This document shows, piece by piece, positions 10,319 through 19,807 of a DNA stretch of 64,000 bases. The notes under the pieces were generated by a model, which worked only from the letters and a program-made list of their open reading frames with translations, made no database searches and was not told the origin of the DNA. Made by a program: the position numbers and the translations under genes. The DNA is from Pseudorhizobium xiangyangii (GTDB lineage: Bacteria > Pseudomonadota > Alphaproteobacteria > Rhizobiales > Rhizobiaceae), in contig NZ_JAJAWH010000010.1 in the NCBI RefSeq assembly GCF_020531965.1, positions 118,001 through 182,000 of the forward strand. Direction: 5' to 3'. Position 1 is the stretch's first letter. Each line of letters begins with the position of its first letter.

Positions 10319-11098
10319 TCACCGCTTCGGCGCCCTTCGGCGTGCATAAGCGACGCGGCCGTTGTTGAGATCGTCGACCTCTTTCATAAACGCATGACCT
10401 TCGCCGCCATGGACGAAAAGCGGCGCACGAAAGACCAGCCTCGCTCTTGACCCCTTGATCGCCGTCACAAGAACGCGGGTCGCGTCTTCCGCCGGCCGCG
10501 GATGGACGACGATGATTTCCAGCCCGCCGAAGCGCCTGCCGCAGGCCGCGATAATCTCGGCAATGGACTGCGGCCGGGCGATGAGCGACAATTGGCCGCT
10601 GGGCTTCAGGATGGCCCCGGCGGTGCGTATCCAGCTTTCGAAAAGCCCATCGCCCATCGCATGAGCTTCTGCCTTCAGGGCATCCGGGGTGCGGCGATCA
10701 GAGGGATCGTTGAACGGGGGGTTCATGATGACATGATCATGGGCCTCGTCCTTGAGACCTGCCGCCTGACGGGCCTTTCCGATAAGCGTCACGTCCGCCT
10801 CGACGACCGATATCCTGCCCGCAATCGCTGCGTTTTCCGGCAGGACAAGCGTTTTTCGGGCATATTCCGCCATCAATGGCGACCGCTCCACCAGCAGGAC
10901 CCTGGCCTGCGAAATCCGGGAAGCCACCGCGAGACCGGCTGCTCCTGCGCCAGAGCCCAGATCGGCGATGCTGACAGGGCCATCGGCGTCCACCATCGAC
11001 GCCAGAAGCATCGCATCCATGCCGGAGCGATGTCCTTCCCCTTTCGGCTGCACAACATGGAAGCGGCCACGGTGGAAGGCGTCGACCGTTTCCTTCAT
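10319..11098 (-). CDS. TrmN6/YfiC-like SAM-dependent N6-adenine methyltransferase
   Basis: 259 residues. Motif I is IADLGSGAGAAGLA (about 44-57) and the catalytic motif is MNPPFNDPSD; NPPF marks methylation of an exocyclic amine. Overall order matches YfiC/TrmN6, which methylates A37 of tRNA1-Val, so the probable substrate is tRNA, though related enzymes act on other RNAs or proteins. Its ATG overlaps the stop of the upstream DUF2007 gene by 4 bp, implying translational coupling. Family call is firm; the exact substrate is inferred. Confidence 0.87.
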   Translation of the reverse strand: MKETVDAFHRGRFHVVQPKGEGHRSGMDAMLLASMVDADGPVSIADLGSGAGAAGLAVASRISQARVLLVERSPLMAEYARKTLVLPENAAIAGRISVVEADVTLIGKARQAAGLKDEAHDHVIMNPPFNDPSDRRTPDALKAEAHAMGDGLFESWIRTAGAILKPSGQLSLIARPQSIAEIIAACGRRFGGLEIIVVHPRPAEDATRVLVTAIKGSRARLVFRAPLFVHGGEGHAFMKEVDDLNNGRVAYARRRAPKR

Positions 11099-11325
11099 GC
11101 CTGCGTATCCCTGAGCTCCGCAGCCAGGCCCGCGTCCACCAGGATGCCGCGCGCCTCATCGGCCCGGCCTTCCGCGACAAGGAACCGCCGCGGGAGAAGC
11201 CCGAGCGAGCCCTCGAGTATGCTCATCGTTTGGTCGGCTATCATGCAGTGAATGCCTGCATCGCGCATCAAGCTCTCGGCAAAGGAGAGCAGGACGGCAT
11301 CATTGGTGCGAATGAGTTCCCGCAT
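11095..11325 (-). CDS. DUF2007 domain protein
   Basis: 76 residues with the DUF2007 pattern: N-terminal MRELIRTNDAVLLSFAESLMRDAGI, then HCMIADQTMSILEGSLGLLPRR and the ending FLVAEGRADEARGILVDAG. The fold is a small alpha/beta domain related to PII-like signalling folds; no activity is known. It overlaps the TrmN6-like gene by 4 bp (ATGA), and in rhizobia the two usually travel together. It is divergent from the polyprenyl synthase gene at 11425. Confidence 0.9.
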   Translation of the reverse strand: MRELIRTNDAVLLSFAESLMRDAGIHCMIADQTMSILEGSLGLLPRRFLVAEGRADEARGILVDAGLAAELRDTQA

Positions 11326-11424
11326 GGATCCGATTTCACATTAAGACGTTTGGCAATTTGCTTCGAGGAGGGTATAGGGCCACTTCTATAGACCGTCACG
11401 GCATTTGAACAGGAGACCGGATCC

Positions 11425-12441
11425 TTGGGCGTCGTCGTATCGCTTGAAGAAGGCAAGAAAATGCCGGCTTCCGTCAAACCGCTTGTCGACCTTACGAAGG
11501 CCGACATGGAACGGGTGAACCAACTGATTCTCTCGAAGGCCGGTTCGGACGTCCAGATGATCCCCGAAGTGGCCAATCACCTGATCTCCTCGGGTGGAAA
11601 GCGCCTGCGGCCCATGCTGACGCTCGCGGCGGCCTCCATGTTCGGCTATGGGGGCGACAACCACGTCAAGCTGGCGACCAGCGTCGAGTTCATGCATACG
11701 GCGACGCTGCTGCACGACGACGTCGTGGACGAGAGCGATCTTCGCCGCGGCAAATCGACCGCCCGAACGATCTGGGGCAACCAGGCCAGCGTGCTGGTCG
11801 GCGACTTCCTGCTCGGCCAGGCATTCCGGATGATGGTGGATGTCGGATCACTCGACGCGCTCGACGTACTCTCCACCGCCGCATCGGTAATCGCCGAAGG
11901 CGAGGTTCTGCAGCTTTCTGTCGCCAAGAACATGGAAACGACGGAAGACGACTATCTGTCCGTCATCCGCGCCAAGACGGCGGCGCTGTTTGCAGCCGCA
12001 GCCGAAGTCGGCCCCATCATCGCCAAGACGGACAAGGCCAGCAGGAACGCGCTGAAATCCTACGGAATGAACCTGGGTCTTGCCTTCCAGCTCGTCGACG
12101 ACGTGCTCGACTATGGCGGCTCGGCAGCCGATCTCGGCAAGAATGTCGGCGATGATTTCCGGGAAGGAAAGATCACCCTTCCGGTGATCCTGTCCTATCG
12201 GCGCGGAACGGCCGAGGAGCGCAGCTTCTGGAAGAATGCGATCGAGAACGGCGAAAGCAGCGACGAGAACCTGGAGCACGCGCTCGGGCTCATCAACAAG
12301 TATAACGCCCTCAACGATACCATCTCACGCGCCCTTCACTACGGAACGATCGCACGAGACGCGCTGGCGCCGCTGCCCGCCTCGCCCCACAAGGCGGCTC
12401 TCATGGAAGTGATCGACTTTTCCATCCAGCGGGTGAACTGA
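11425..12441 (+). CDS. ispB: Long-chain polyprenyl diphosphate synthase (ubiquinone side chain)
   Basis: 338 residues. First aspartate-rich motif LLHDDVVDESDLRRG and second LVDDVLDYGG are intact, with GGKRLRPML upstream as in trans-polyprenyl synthases. The enzyme adds isopentenyl diphosphate units to FPP to make the octa- to decaprenyl tail of ubiquinone; chain length cannot be read reliably here (rhizobia use Q-10). The start is a TTG at 11425, supported by AGGAG at 11411-11415 nine bases upstream; the next ATG would drop conserved N-terminal residues. Divergent from DUF2007. Confidence 0.93.
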   Translation: MGVVVSLEEGKKMPASVKPLVDLTKADMERVNQLILSKAGSDVQMIPEVANHLISSGGKRLRPMLTLAAASMFGYGGDNHVKLATSVEFMHTATLLHDDVVDESDLRRGKSTARTIWGNQASVLVGDFLLGQAFRMMVDVGSLDALDVLSTAASVIAEGEVLQLSVAKNMETTEDDYLSVIRAKTAALFAAAAEVGPIIAKTDKASRNALKSYGMNLGLAFQLVDDVLDYGGSAADLGKNVGDDFREGKITLPVILSYRRGTAEERSFWKNAIENGESSDENLEHALGLINKYNALNDTISRALHYGTIARDALAPLPASPHKAALMEVIDFSIQRVN

Positions 12442-12563
12442 CGGAGCGACCGGACGCGAGATTTCTTGCGGTCCGGTACCAAAAAAGCCATCCTGTCATG
12501 AATCAACTGGTGCGGGACGTCAGGGCGACAGCCGCCGCGTCATGATTAACGAAAGGCACCTTC

Positions 12564-14393
12564 ATGCGGCAGAAACACACTCTTTTCCTGCTTTCCAGCG
12601 CAGCGCTGGCAATGGCTCTCTCGTTTGCGAGTGCGCCGAATGCCGCAACGCCCGAAGGAAAGCCGGCGGAAGAGAGCGTCACCTTCGAGCCCGCCAAGGT
12701 CCAGTCATTTGCGGGTGCCTTCCTGGCGGCCCGCACGGCCGATGTGGATCACGATTATCCGACGGCGATTACGCTTTACCGCAAGGCGCTGGAATTCGAT
12801 CCGGCCAATCTCGAAATCCGCGAACGCCTGATGATCGCGCTGTTCCTCAACGGCGAATTCGACGAGGGCCTTGCCGAAGCCGACGCGCTGAAGGCGGACG
12901 CCGCCGTCGAGCGCATCACCACGATCGTGCGCGGCCTGGACGCCATCCGGGACAAGCGCTTCGACGAAGCGAAGAAGTCCCTGGCGTATAGCGGCCCCAA
13001 TGATCTGGACAAGCTGACCCACACCCTGCTAGGCGCCTGGGCCGAGATCGGAGCCGGCAAGACGAAGGAGGCGTTCGAGTCCGTCCGCAAGATGGACGGG
13101 CCGGATTGGTTCAAGGTCTTCACCGAGTATCACCTGGGCACGATGGCGCTCGTCGCGGGCGACACGGACATGGCACGCGAGCACTTGACCTCGGCCATCA
13201 CCGATAAGGAGGCGGTCGCAACCGCGCCGGACACCTTCATGCGCGCCGTCATGGCGCTTGCAAGGCTCGAAGCCGTCGAAGGCAACAAGCAGAAGGCGCT
13301 CGACGCCATCTCTGTCGGCGACGGCATGATCAGCAACTACGCGCCCCTGAAGGCTCTGCGCCAGAGCATCGAGAGCGGCGAGACGCCGGAGCAGCAGGTA
13401 TCCGATGCCACCGACGGCGCTGCGGCCGTGCTGTTCTCCATCGGCGCGGCCCTGAACCGCCAGGGCGCCGAGGACATGGTTTCGCTCTATCTGCAGGTGT
13501 CGCGCGCACTCGATCCAGACAGCGCCGACACGCTAATCCTGCTCGGCGGGATCGCGGAGAAGCTGGAGAAGCCGGAGCGGGCAATCACCTATTATGAGCA
13601 GGTTCCGGCCGATTCGCCGATGCGGCGCATTTCCGAGCTCCAGCTTGGCCTGGCGCTCGCCGGCACCGACAAGGTTGCCGAGGCTCGCGAGCACCTGAAG
13701 GAACTGATCGCATCCGATCCGATGGATATCCGCAGCTATCTTGCCTATGGCAGCGTGCTTTCGGACGCCAAGGACTATGCCGAAATGGCGTCCAACTACG
13801 ACAAGGCCGTGGAGGTGATCGGCCCGGTCCCGAAGGCCGGCGACTGGACGATCTTCTTCCAGCGCGGCATCGCCTACGAGCGCCTGAAGAAGTGGGAACA
13901 GGCCGAGCCGAACTTCCAGAAGGCCCTTGAACTCAACCCGGAACAGCCTCAGGTCCTGAACTACCTCGGCTATTCCTGGGTCGACATGAACCGCAACCTG
14001 GATGAAGGTCTCGACATGATCCGTCGCGCCGTCGAGCTTCGGCCCGACGACGGGTATGTCGTCGATTCCCTCGGTTGGGCCTATTACCGCATGGGCCGTT
14101 TCGACGACTCCGTGACGGAACTGGAACGGGCAGTCCAGCTGCGCGCGGGTGATTCGACCATCAACGATCACCTCGGTGACGCCTACTGGCGCGTTGGGCG
14201 CAAGCTCGAGGCCGTGTACCAGTGGAACCGGGCCCTGATTTCCGAGGGCGAGGACGTCAACCCGGAGAAGATCAAGGAAAAGATCGCGAACGGCCTGCCG
14301 CCCGTTGATCCGGCTCCGGCGACAGCGGACAAGAGCCCGGCCAAGCCCGCTGCGCCGGCCCCTGCCCCCACACCGGCCGACAAGAAATCCTGA
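12564..14393 (+). CDS. Exported tetratricopeptide-repeat protein
   Basis: 609 residues: a signal peptide (HTLFLLSSAALAMALSFASA, mature end near APNAA), then successive TPR-like helical pairs over nearly the whole length, clearest in the C-terminal half (LEFDPANLEIRERL, LELNPEQPQVLNYLG, VELRPDDGYVVDSLGWAYY), and a Pro/Ala/Lys-rich tail. TPR scaffolds mediate protein contacts, so this is probably a periplasmic assembly or cell-envelope factor. It ends 44 bp before ispE's likely start and is probably co-transcribed with it. No specific function can be assigned. Confidence 0.88.
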   Translation: MRQKHTLFLLSSAALAMALSFASAPNAATPEGKPAEESVTFEPAKVQSFAGAFLAARTADVDHDYPTAITLYRKALEFDPANLEIRERLMIALFLNGEFDEGLAEADALKADAAVERITTIVRGLDAIRDKRFDEAKKSLAYSGPNDLDKLTHTLLGAWAEIGAGKTKEAFESVRKMDGPDWFKVFTEYHLGTMALVAGDTDMAREHLTSAITDKEAVATAPDTFMRAVMALARLEAVEGNKQKALDAISVGDGMISNYAPLKALRQSIESGETPEQQVSDATDGAAAVLFSIGAALNRQGAEDMVSLYLQVSRALDPDSADTLILLGGIAEKLEKPERAITYYEQVPADSPMRRISELQLGLALAGTDKVAEAREHLKELIASDPMDIRSYLAYGSVLSDAKDYAEMASNYDKAVEVIGPVPKAGDWTIFFQRGIAYERLKKWEQAEPNFQKALELNPEQPQVLNYLGYSWVDMNRNLDEGLDMIRRAVELRPDDGYVVDSLGWAYYRMGRFDDSVTELERAVQLRAGDSTINDHLGDAYWRVGRKLEAVYQWNRALISEGEDVNPEKIKEKIANGLPPVDPAPATADKSPAKPAAPAPAPTPADKKS

Positions 14394-14437
14394 CGGCGAT
14401 GCTCTCCGGCACGGGAGCGCGCCAGCCGGAAACGGTG

Positions 14438-15304
14438 ATGTCGGAGATTGTCGAACTGGCGCCGGCCAAGATCAATCTCGCGCTTCACGTTACGGGCCAG
14501 CGCCCGGATGGCTATCACCTGTTGGAAAGCATCGTCACGTTCGCCGATACCGGCGACCGACTGACTTTTTCCCGGTCGGATGAGGATCGGTTCACGCTGT
14601 CCGGCCGCTTTTCGGAAACGCTGACCGAAGAGGCAGGCAGCAATCTCGTCATTCGTGCACGCGACCGCCTGCGTGACTTGTTTCACAAGGCCGGCGTAGC
14701 GACGACGCCTGTCTCCATTCACCTCGAAAAGAACCTGCCGATTGCCTCGGGGATTGGCGGTGGTTCGGCGGATGCCGCTGCGACCCTGCGGGGGCTTCAG
14801 CGCTTGTGGCAGGCAAGCCCTGATGCCGATGACCTCGCCCACCTTGCCCTGACGCTCGGCGCGGACGTGCCGATGTGCCTTGAGGGTGTGCCGGCGCTGG
14901 CTCGTGGCGTGGGCGAAGAGTTGCACCCGCTCTCGCGCTTTCCCAGCCTGCCGATGGTGATCGGCAACCCGTTGCGGGGCGTTTCCACCCCTGAAGTGTT
15001 CTCCAAGCTCGGCACCAAGCACAACCCGCCGTTAGGCTCGCTGGACGACAGCGACTGGATGGACACATTGTCGCGCCTTCGCAATGACCTGGAGGGACCG
15101 GCTCGCGGGCTTGTGCCGGAGATTGGCGAGATTTCCGGCCTCATAGCGGCCGAGGGCGCTCTGCTGACGCGGATGTCCGGCTCCGGTGCCACCTGCTTCG
15201 GCATATTTGCATCCGGCAGCGCGGCGGCGCATGCGGCCGCGCGCTTGCGTGCACTCAAGCCGTGCTGGTATTTCGAAGCAACGCAAACCATTGCCGGATC
15301 GTGA
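14438..15304 (+). CDS. ispE: 4-diphosphocytidyl-2-C-methyl-D-erythritol kinase
   Basis: GHMP kinase that phosphorylates CDP-ME in the non-mevalonate isoprenoid pathway. It contains ELAPAKINLALHVTGQRPDG at the N-terminus, the ATP loop PIASGIGGGSADAAATLRG and the C-terminal MSGSGATCFGIF. The frame is open from ATG 14399, but I prefer ATG 14438 (288 residues) because homologues have only about seven residues before PAKINL and a GGAAACGG stretch precedes it. It lies just after the TPR gene and 1 bp before moaB, so the three probably share a transcript. Its product feeds the isoprenoid pool used by the polyprenyl synthase upstream. Confidence 0.95.
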   Translation: MSEIVELAPAKINLALHVTGQRPDGYHLLESIVTFADTGDRLTFSRSDEDRFTLSGRFSETLTEEAGSNLVIRARDRLRDLFHKAGVATTPVSIHLEKNLPIASGIGGGSADAAATLRGLQRLWQASPDADDLAHLALTLGADVPMCLEGVPALARGVGEELHPLSRFPSLPMVIGNPLRGVSTPEVFSKLGTKHNPPLGSLDDSDWMDTLSRLRNDLEGPARGLVPEIGEISGLIAAEGALLTRMSGSGATCFGIFASGSAAAHAAARLRALKPCWYFEATQTIAGS

Positions 15305-15305
15305 C

Positions 15306-15854
15306 ATGAACCGCCTAGACGAAAGCCGCCCCTTCATTCCCGTCGGCATCGCCGTCCTGACCGTCTCGGACACCCGCACGCGGGAGAACGACAAGTCAGG
15401 CGATACGCTGGCAGATCGCATTTCCGGCGCAGGCCACGTGCTGAAGGCGCGGGCCATCGTGCCGGACGACAAGCAGGAAATAGCCGCGCAGGTGCATGCC
15501 TGGACGCTGGATCCCGATATCGACGTGGTGATCACCACCGGCGGCACGGGTTTTACCGGCCGTGACGTGACACCGGAAGCGCTGGAGCCCTTGTTCGAGA
15601 AGCGCATGGATGGCTTCTCGGTGATGTTTCACCGCATTTCCTACGACAAGATCGGCACCTCGACGATCCAGTCGCGCGCCACCGGCGGTGTTGCCAACGC
15701 AACCTTCATCTTCGTGCTGCCCGGATCACCGGGCGCGTGCAAGGACGCATGGGACGGTATCCTGCAGGGACAGCTAGACTATCGCCACATGCCCTGCAAT
15801 TTCATCGAGATCATGCCGCGGCTCGACGAGCATCTGCGGCGAAGCGGCGGCTGA
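15306..15854 (+). CDS. moaB: Molybdenum cofactor biosynthesis protein B
   Basis: 182 residues, MoaB/MogA fold: IAVLTVSDTRTRENDKSG near the start, the molybdopterin-binding signature VVITTGGTGFTGRDVTPEA, and the C-terminal LPGSPGACKDAWDGIL. MoaB-type proteins act in molybdopterin adenylylation. Start at ATG 15306, one base after the ispE stop; the reading frame is open further upstream but that part lies inside ispE. It converges with the glycosyltransferase gene, whose stop is 1 bp away. No other moa gene is present in the window. Confidence 0.95.
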   Translation: MNRLDESRPFIPVGIAVLTVSDTRTRENDKSGDTLADRISGAGHVLKARAIVPDDKQEIAAQVHAWTLDPDIDVVITTGGTGFTGRDVTPEALEPLFEKRMDGFSVMFHRISYDKIGTSTIQSRATGGVANATFIFVLPGSPGACKDAWDGILQGQLDYRHMPCNFIEIMPRLDEHLRRSGG

Positions 15855-15855
15855 T

Positions 15856-16374
15856 TTATCCCGCGGTGCGCATTGCACGGGCCGGAATGAGCTGACTGAT
15901 CAACCTGACCGACTTCCGGCCGCGCACGAGTGCTGCCACATCCATGCCGTTGCGCGCCACCTTCAACGCCTCGCGCTTGGGAAGCAGCAAGCCGTGCTCA
16001 AGCGGCGGCGTACGGCTCAGGATACGCCGCAGCAGCGGCTGCCGGTGATGGCGCGAGAGGGAGAAACGGGCCGGCTCCTTGCTCAGGGCAATGTATTCCG
16101 CCACTTCCTCGATCCATCCCTGCTGCAGCCGGGCGCCTGCCTCCACGAACAGCAGCCATTCGCCGCGGACGTTTGCCAGCACAAGCTGCAGATCCCAATC
16201 GCTGTGGAACTTGCAGCCGGCGGCGTCAGCGACGCTCGCAGAACCGTCCGTCGAGCCGTGATCGAGCACGACCACATCGCTGATCAAACCCTCCACGGCA
16301 CCGGAAACTAGACCGGAAAGGGTCTGCACCAGTTCGGACTCCTGATCGCGGCATTCCATGATGACTGTCAGCAT
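15856..16374 (-). CDS. Short glycosyltransferase family 2-like protein
   Basis: 172 residues. The N-terminal half has the GT-A pattern: MLTVIMECRDQ, VVVLDHGSTDGSASVA, and NVRGEWLLFVEAGARLQQGW, which parallels the DxD-containing region of GT2 enzymes, although a true DxD is not evident (VEAGA occupies that place). The C-terminal catalytic half is shorter than in active GT2 enzymes. It may be a reduced or inactive member. It converges with moaB with 1 bp between stops and is divergent from the radical SAM gene. Function not assigned. Confidence 0.75.
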   Translation of the reverse strand: MLTVIMECRDQESELVQTLSGLVSGAVEGLISDVVVLDHGSTDGSASVADAAGCKFHSDWDLQLVLANVRGEWLLFVEAGARLQQGWIEEVAEYIALSKEPARFSLSRHHRQPLLRRILSRTPPLEHGLLLPKREALKVARNGMDVAALVRGRKSVRLISQLIPARAMRTAG

Positions 16375-16504
16375 GTCGCCGTTTTAACGCATCGCAGCAT
16401 TTATTTCCACAGCGCGTTTCCACATTTTGTTCTTGCATTGTTCTCATTTCCGGTTTAGGAATTTAATCATTGATGAAGGGGATCATTCCCCATCGGAGCC
16501 TCAC

Positions 16505-17662
16505 ATGAACGAGCTATCCCACTTGAGGCAGGCTGCCTTCGCGCCTGCTCATACGGCTGATATTGCCGATGCGCTGGTGAACTCGTCCGGTCTTCGGATC
16601 GAGATCGATCGGCGCCGCGGCCGGGGTGCCGGGCTCAACCCGAGTGGGCGCTTCGAGGGTGAGCGTCGGGAGGCATTCGACGACGGCTGGCAGAGCCTGG
16701 AGGAACTCGCTCCCTTCAAGACTGAGGTGCAAGTCGAGAAGCCGCGCACGGCGATCAGCCGCAACGACTCGCCCGACATTCCCTTCGACCGGTCGATCAA
16801 TCCCTACCGTGGCTGCGAGCATGGCTGCATCTATTGCTTTGCGCGCCCGAGCCACAGCTTCATGGGGCTTTCGCCGGGGCTCGATTTCGAAGCCAAGCTG
16901 TTCGCCAAGCCGGACGTTCCGAAACTGCTGGAACGGGAGCTGAGCCGGCCGGACTACAAGGTGCGGGCGATCGCCATAGGCACGAATACGGATCCCTACC
17001 AGCCGATCGAGCGGGAATGGCGCATCATGCGGCAAATCCTCGAAGTGCTGCAGAAGGCGAACCACCCGGTGGTGATCGTCACGAAGTCGTCCCTGATCAT
17101 GCGCGATATCGACATCCTGTCCGATATGGCGGCGAAAGGGCTTGCGAAGGTGGGCATCTCCGTCACCACGCTGGACCGAAAGCTCGCCAGAACTATGGAG
17201 CCTCGCGCTTCGACGCCGACCAAGCGACTGGAAGCTATAAAGGCTCTGACCGATGCCGGCATCCCGACAGCCGTGATGGTAGCCCCGATCATTCCGGCTC
17301 TTAACGACCACGAACTGGAGCGTATTCTCGACGCCGGCCACTCGGCGGGCGCAACCGAAGCGAGCTACGTGCTGTTGCGGCTTCCCCTGGAGGTGAGCCC
17401 GCTGTTCCGTGACTGGCTGCTCAGGAACTATCCGGACCGATATCGCCACGTGATGTCGCTCGTGCGTTCCATGCGCGGCGGCAAGGACTACGACGCAGAG
17501 TTCGGCAAGCGCATGAAGGGCTCCGGCCCCTACGCCTGGCAGATCGGCCGCCGGTTCGAGATGGCGACCAAGCGGCTCGGCCTGGTGCGGCGCGGAATGC
17601 CGCTGCGCGACGATCTGTTTCTCCGTCCTGATGGCGGCGGCATACAGCTGTCGCTGCTCTAG
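16505..17662 (+). CDS. PA0069-type radical SAM protein
   Basis: 385 residues with the radical SAM cluster motif CEHGCIYC (CxxxCxxC; the three cysteines bind a 4Fe-4S cluster) following INPYRG, plus IAIGTNTDPYQPIER and VVIVTKSSLIMRDID, all typical of the PA0069/SplB-like family. The substrate is unknown for this family; relatives include spore photoproduct lyase. I use ATG 16505 (MNELSHLRQA); the frame extends to a TTG at 16427 but without family similarity. It precedes rnhB, 169 bp downstream, on the same strand. Confidence 0.9.
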   Translation: MNELSHLRQAAFAPAHTADIADALVNSSGLRIEIDRRRGRGAGLNPSGRFEGERREAFDDGWQSLEELAPFKTEVQVEKPRTAISRNDSPDIPFDRSINPYRGCEHGCIYCFARPSHSFMGLSPGLDFEAKLFAKPDVPKLLERELSRPDYKVRAIAIGTNTDPYQPIEREWRIMRQILEVLQKANHPVVIVTKSSLIMRDIDILSDMAAKGLAKVGISVTTLDRKLARTMEPRASTPTKRLEAIKALTDAGIPTAVMVAPIIPALNDHELERILDAGHSAGATEASYVLLRLPLEVSPLFRDWLLRNYPDRYRHVMSLVRSMRGGKDYDAEFGKRMKGSGPYAWQIGRRFEMATKRLGLVRRGMPLRDDLFLRPDGGGIQLSLL

Positions 17663-17831
17663 ACGAGCCTTGTCCAACCGGCCGTCCTGTGCGGCCTACT
17701 GAATTTCGGCACGGATGCCGCCTCCCTCCGTCGCCGAATATGCACCGGCACCGCCTCCTCGAGGCGGGACAGTGACCGCAACACTGTGCCGGGGCTTGCA
17801 GGAGATCGGGTGGGCGTGCGAGTTTGCCGCC

Positions 17832-18500
17832 ATGTTAACTCGCACGTCCCCCGATTCTCCGTCGCTCTTCGAAGAGGTCCCGCTCGTCCCGGACTTCAGC
17901 CTCGAACTTATTGCCCGCAAGGCGGGGCACTGGCCCGTTGCCGGTACCGACGAGGCCGGACGCGGTCCGCTGGCGGGTCCCGTGGTGGCGGCCGCAGTCA
18001 TTCTGGATCCTGACAATATTCCAGATGGGTTGAACGATTCCAAGAAGCTCACGGCTGCCCGGAGAGACGTCCTGTTCGAAGCGATCATGGCAACTGCCGA
18101 GGTCTCCATCGCCGCCTCCGGGCCACGCCATATTGACGAGCGCAACATCCTGCGGGCGAGCCTCGACGCCATGCGCCGCGCCGTCGGCGGCCTCGCCGTC
18201 ACGCCGGCCTATGTGCTGACGGATGGGCGCGACGTGCCCCAGGGGCTCTGCTGCCCCGGCAAGGCGGTCATCCGGGGCGACGCACGCTCTGTCTCCATTG
18301 CTGCGGCCTCGATCATCGCCAAGGTCACCCGCGACCGCATGATGGCACGGGCGCACGAGGTGTTTCCGCTCTATGGCTTCATTCACCATGCAGGCTACGG
18401 CACCTCGCAGCACCGCGCCGGCATCGAACAGCACGGTCCGTGCCTCTTACACCGAATGAGCTTCCGGCCATTACGGAAAGACGATGCCACGAACCAGTAG
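17832..18500 (+). CDS. rnhB: Ribonuclease HII
   Basis: 222 residues. Cleaves the RNA strand of RNA-DNA hybrids and removes ribonucleotides from DNA. Motifs: [20 protein letters not shown] (catalytic Asp and Glu), [23 protein letters not shown] and the [10 protein letters not shown] segment. The frame is open from 17715, but the natural N-terminus is best placed at ATG 17832 ([15 protein letters not shown]); the upstream part is Pro-rich and unlike the family. The gene ends 58 bp before a strong bidirectional terminator shared with the atp cluster. Confidence 0.95.
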   Translation: MLTRTSPDSPSLFEEVPLVPDFSLELIARKAGHWPVAGTDEAGRGPLAGPVVAAAVILDPDNIPDGLNDSKKLTAARRDVLFEAIMATAEVSIAASGPRHIDERNILRASLDAMRRAVGGLAVTPAYVLTDGRDVPQGLCCPGKAVIRGDARSVSIAAASIIAKVTRDRMMARAHEVFPLYGFIHHAGYGTSQHRAGIEQHGPCLLHRMSFRPLRKDDATNQ

Positions 18501-18557
18501 GTTCGGCCTGCCCATTCGGGCGACGCTTCCTCCCTTGCCCAGGTAGATCAAAGACAA

Positions 18558-18584
18558 AAAAGGCCGCGCAGAGCGCGGCCTTTT
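18558..18584. terminator. Bidirectional intrinsic terminator between rnhB and atpF
   Basis: Perfect 11-bp stem AAAAGGCCGCG/CGCGGCCTTTT with loop CAGAG. It has A-tract and T-tract on both sides, so it can end transcription from rnhB (plus) and from the atp genes (minus). Confidence 0.9.
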
Positions 18585-18608
18585 AATTTGTGCTTGGTCT
18601 ATTCGAGA

Positions 18609-19094
18609 TCAGTTCAGCTTGGACTGAACCGTGCCGACCGAATCCTTGAACAGCGAATTGCGCGTTGCGGCATCGGTCTTCTTGGCGATGACGCTTTCGG
18701 CAGCGGCAATTGCAAGATCGACCGCAGCGGCGCGAACGGCGCCGATAGCGTCTGCTTCAGCCTGCTTGATCTTCTGCTCGGACAGCGCATTGCGGCGTGC
18801 GACGAACTCTTCCGTCTTCTGACGGGCTTCTTCAGTCAGCATTGCGGCTTCGCGTTCAGCTGCAGCGATGATCTGGGCAGCCTCGGCTTCCGCTTCCTTG
18901 CGCTTGCGCTGGTATTCGGCGAGCAGCTGCTGGGCTTCCTCCCGAAGACGCTTGGCTTCCGCAAGCTCGTTGCGGATATTATCCGCGCGCTCGTCGAGCG
19001 ACTTGCCGACCATGCCCGGAACCTTGAGGTAGGCCAGAAGCACGAAGAACAGGATGAGGCCGACGAGGGCAAAGAATGTTGCGTCGAGAGCCAT
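18609..19094 (-). CDS. atpF: ATP synthase F0 subunit b
   Basis: 161 residues: one N-terminal membrane span (ATFFALVGLILFFVLLAYL), then a long charged coiled coil (EAKRLREEAQQLLAEYQRK onward). This is the peripheral stalk subunit that, with b', ties F1 to subunit a. Last gene of the minus-strand F0 cluster atpI-atpB-atpE-atpF'-atpF. Start ATG 19094 is 3 bp after the b' stop, so translation is likely coupled. It is followed by the terminator at 18558-18584. Alphaproteobacteria commonly keep F0 genes apart from F1 genes, and no F1 gene is in this window. Confidence 0.96.
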   Translation of the reverse strand: MALDATFFALVGLILFFVLLAYLKVPGMVGKSLDERADNIRNELAEAKRLREEAQQLLAEYQRKRKEAEAEAAQIIAAAEREAAMLTEEARQKTEEFVARRNALSEQKIKQAEADAIGAVRAAAVDLAIAAAESVIAKKTDAATRNSLFKDSVGTVQSKLN

Positions 19095-19097
19095 TGA

Positions 19098-19724
19098 TCA
19101 GGCCTCCTTCGGGGATGCCGCGACAACCGCAGCCTTGATGTCGCCGGCGCTTGCCTTGGCGCCGATCAACTGATCGACGATGGCAGTGGCGGTGTCTTCT
19201 GCGATGGCGCCGACCTGGGCAAACGCCTGGGTCTTGATTTCGCCGATCCGTGCTTCGGCGGCGGAAAGCTTCTGGGCCAACTCGGCTTCGATCGCTGCCC
19301 GATCGCTGGTAGCCTTGGTCTTGGCTGCGTCGCGGGCGGATTCGCCAATGGTGTGGGCCTTGGACCGCGCTGCGGCCAATTCCTTTTCATAAGTCTCGAC
19401 GGCGGCATCAGCATCGGCCTTGAGGCGTGCTGCCTCGTCCAGATCCTGAGCGATGCGGTCGTGACGCTGTTCCAAAATTCCGCCAACGCGCGGAACGATA
19501 ACCTTCTGCATCAGAAGGTAGAAGAGACCGAAGGTAATGACGAGCCAGAGAAGCTGCGACGGATAGGTCGAAGCATCGAAGGGCGGAAAAACGCCCGTGG
19601 CATGCGCGTCGTCATGAGCGACACCGGTTTCCGTGTGCAATTCGCCCACAGGCGCGGCGCCCGGCGCTGCAAGCGTCTCGGTGGCTTCCGGCGCAGTTTG
19701 CGCAAATGCCGAAGTCACGAACAT
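19098..19724 (-). CDS. atpG: ATP synthase F0 subunit b'
   Basis: About 208 residues: an N-terminal leader-like stretch ending AFAQ and an acidic, Ala-rich linker, then the membrane span ([21 protein letters not shown]) and a coiled coil ([20 protein letters not shown]). This b-like partner is characteristic of photosynthetic bacteria and alphaproteobacteria. Three tandem start codons occur at 19730 (GTG), 19727 and 19724 (ATG); GGAGG at 19730-19734 leaves 5 nt only before 19724, which I use. Symbol usage varies (atpF2, atpF', atpG); do not confuse with the F1 gamma gene. Confidence 0.94.
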   Translation of the reverse strand: MFVTSAFAQTAPEATETLAAPGAAPVGELHTETGVAHDDAHATGVFPPFDASTYPSQLLWLVITFGLFYLLMQKVIVPRVGGILEQRHDRIAQDLDEAARLKADADAAVETYEKELAAARSKAHTIGESARDAAKTKATSDRAAIEAELAQKLSAAEARIGEIKTQAFAQVGAIAEDTATAIVDQLIGAKASAGDIKAAVVAASPKEA

Positions 19725-19807
19725 CATCACCTCCAGGTGGATATCAAATGCGAAGGATCACGGCGCGCCATCTCAAGCGGCCGTGACCCCAGTACCCGAC
19801 GCCGTTA

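Noticed and set aside
16427-16504. Upstream extension of the radical SAM gene from a TTG
   Set aside because: The 26 extra residues do not look like the family and lie over an A/T-rich promoter-like region; ATG 16505 is better.
18558-18584. Possible small RNA at the atpF-rnhB junction
   Set aside because: The structure is fully explained as a bidirectional terminator between convergent genes.
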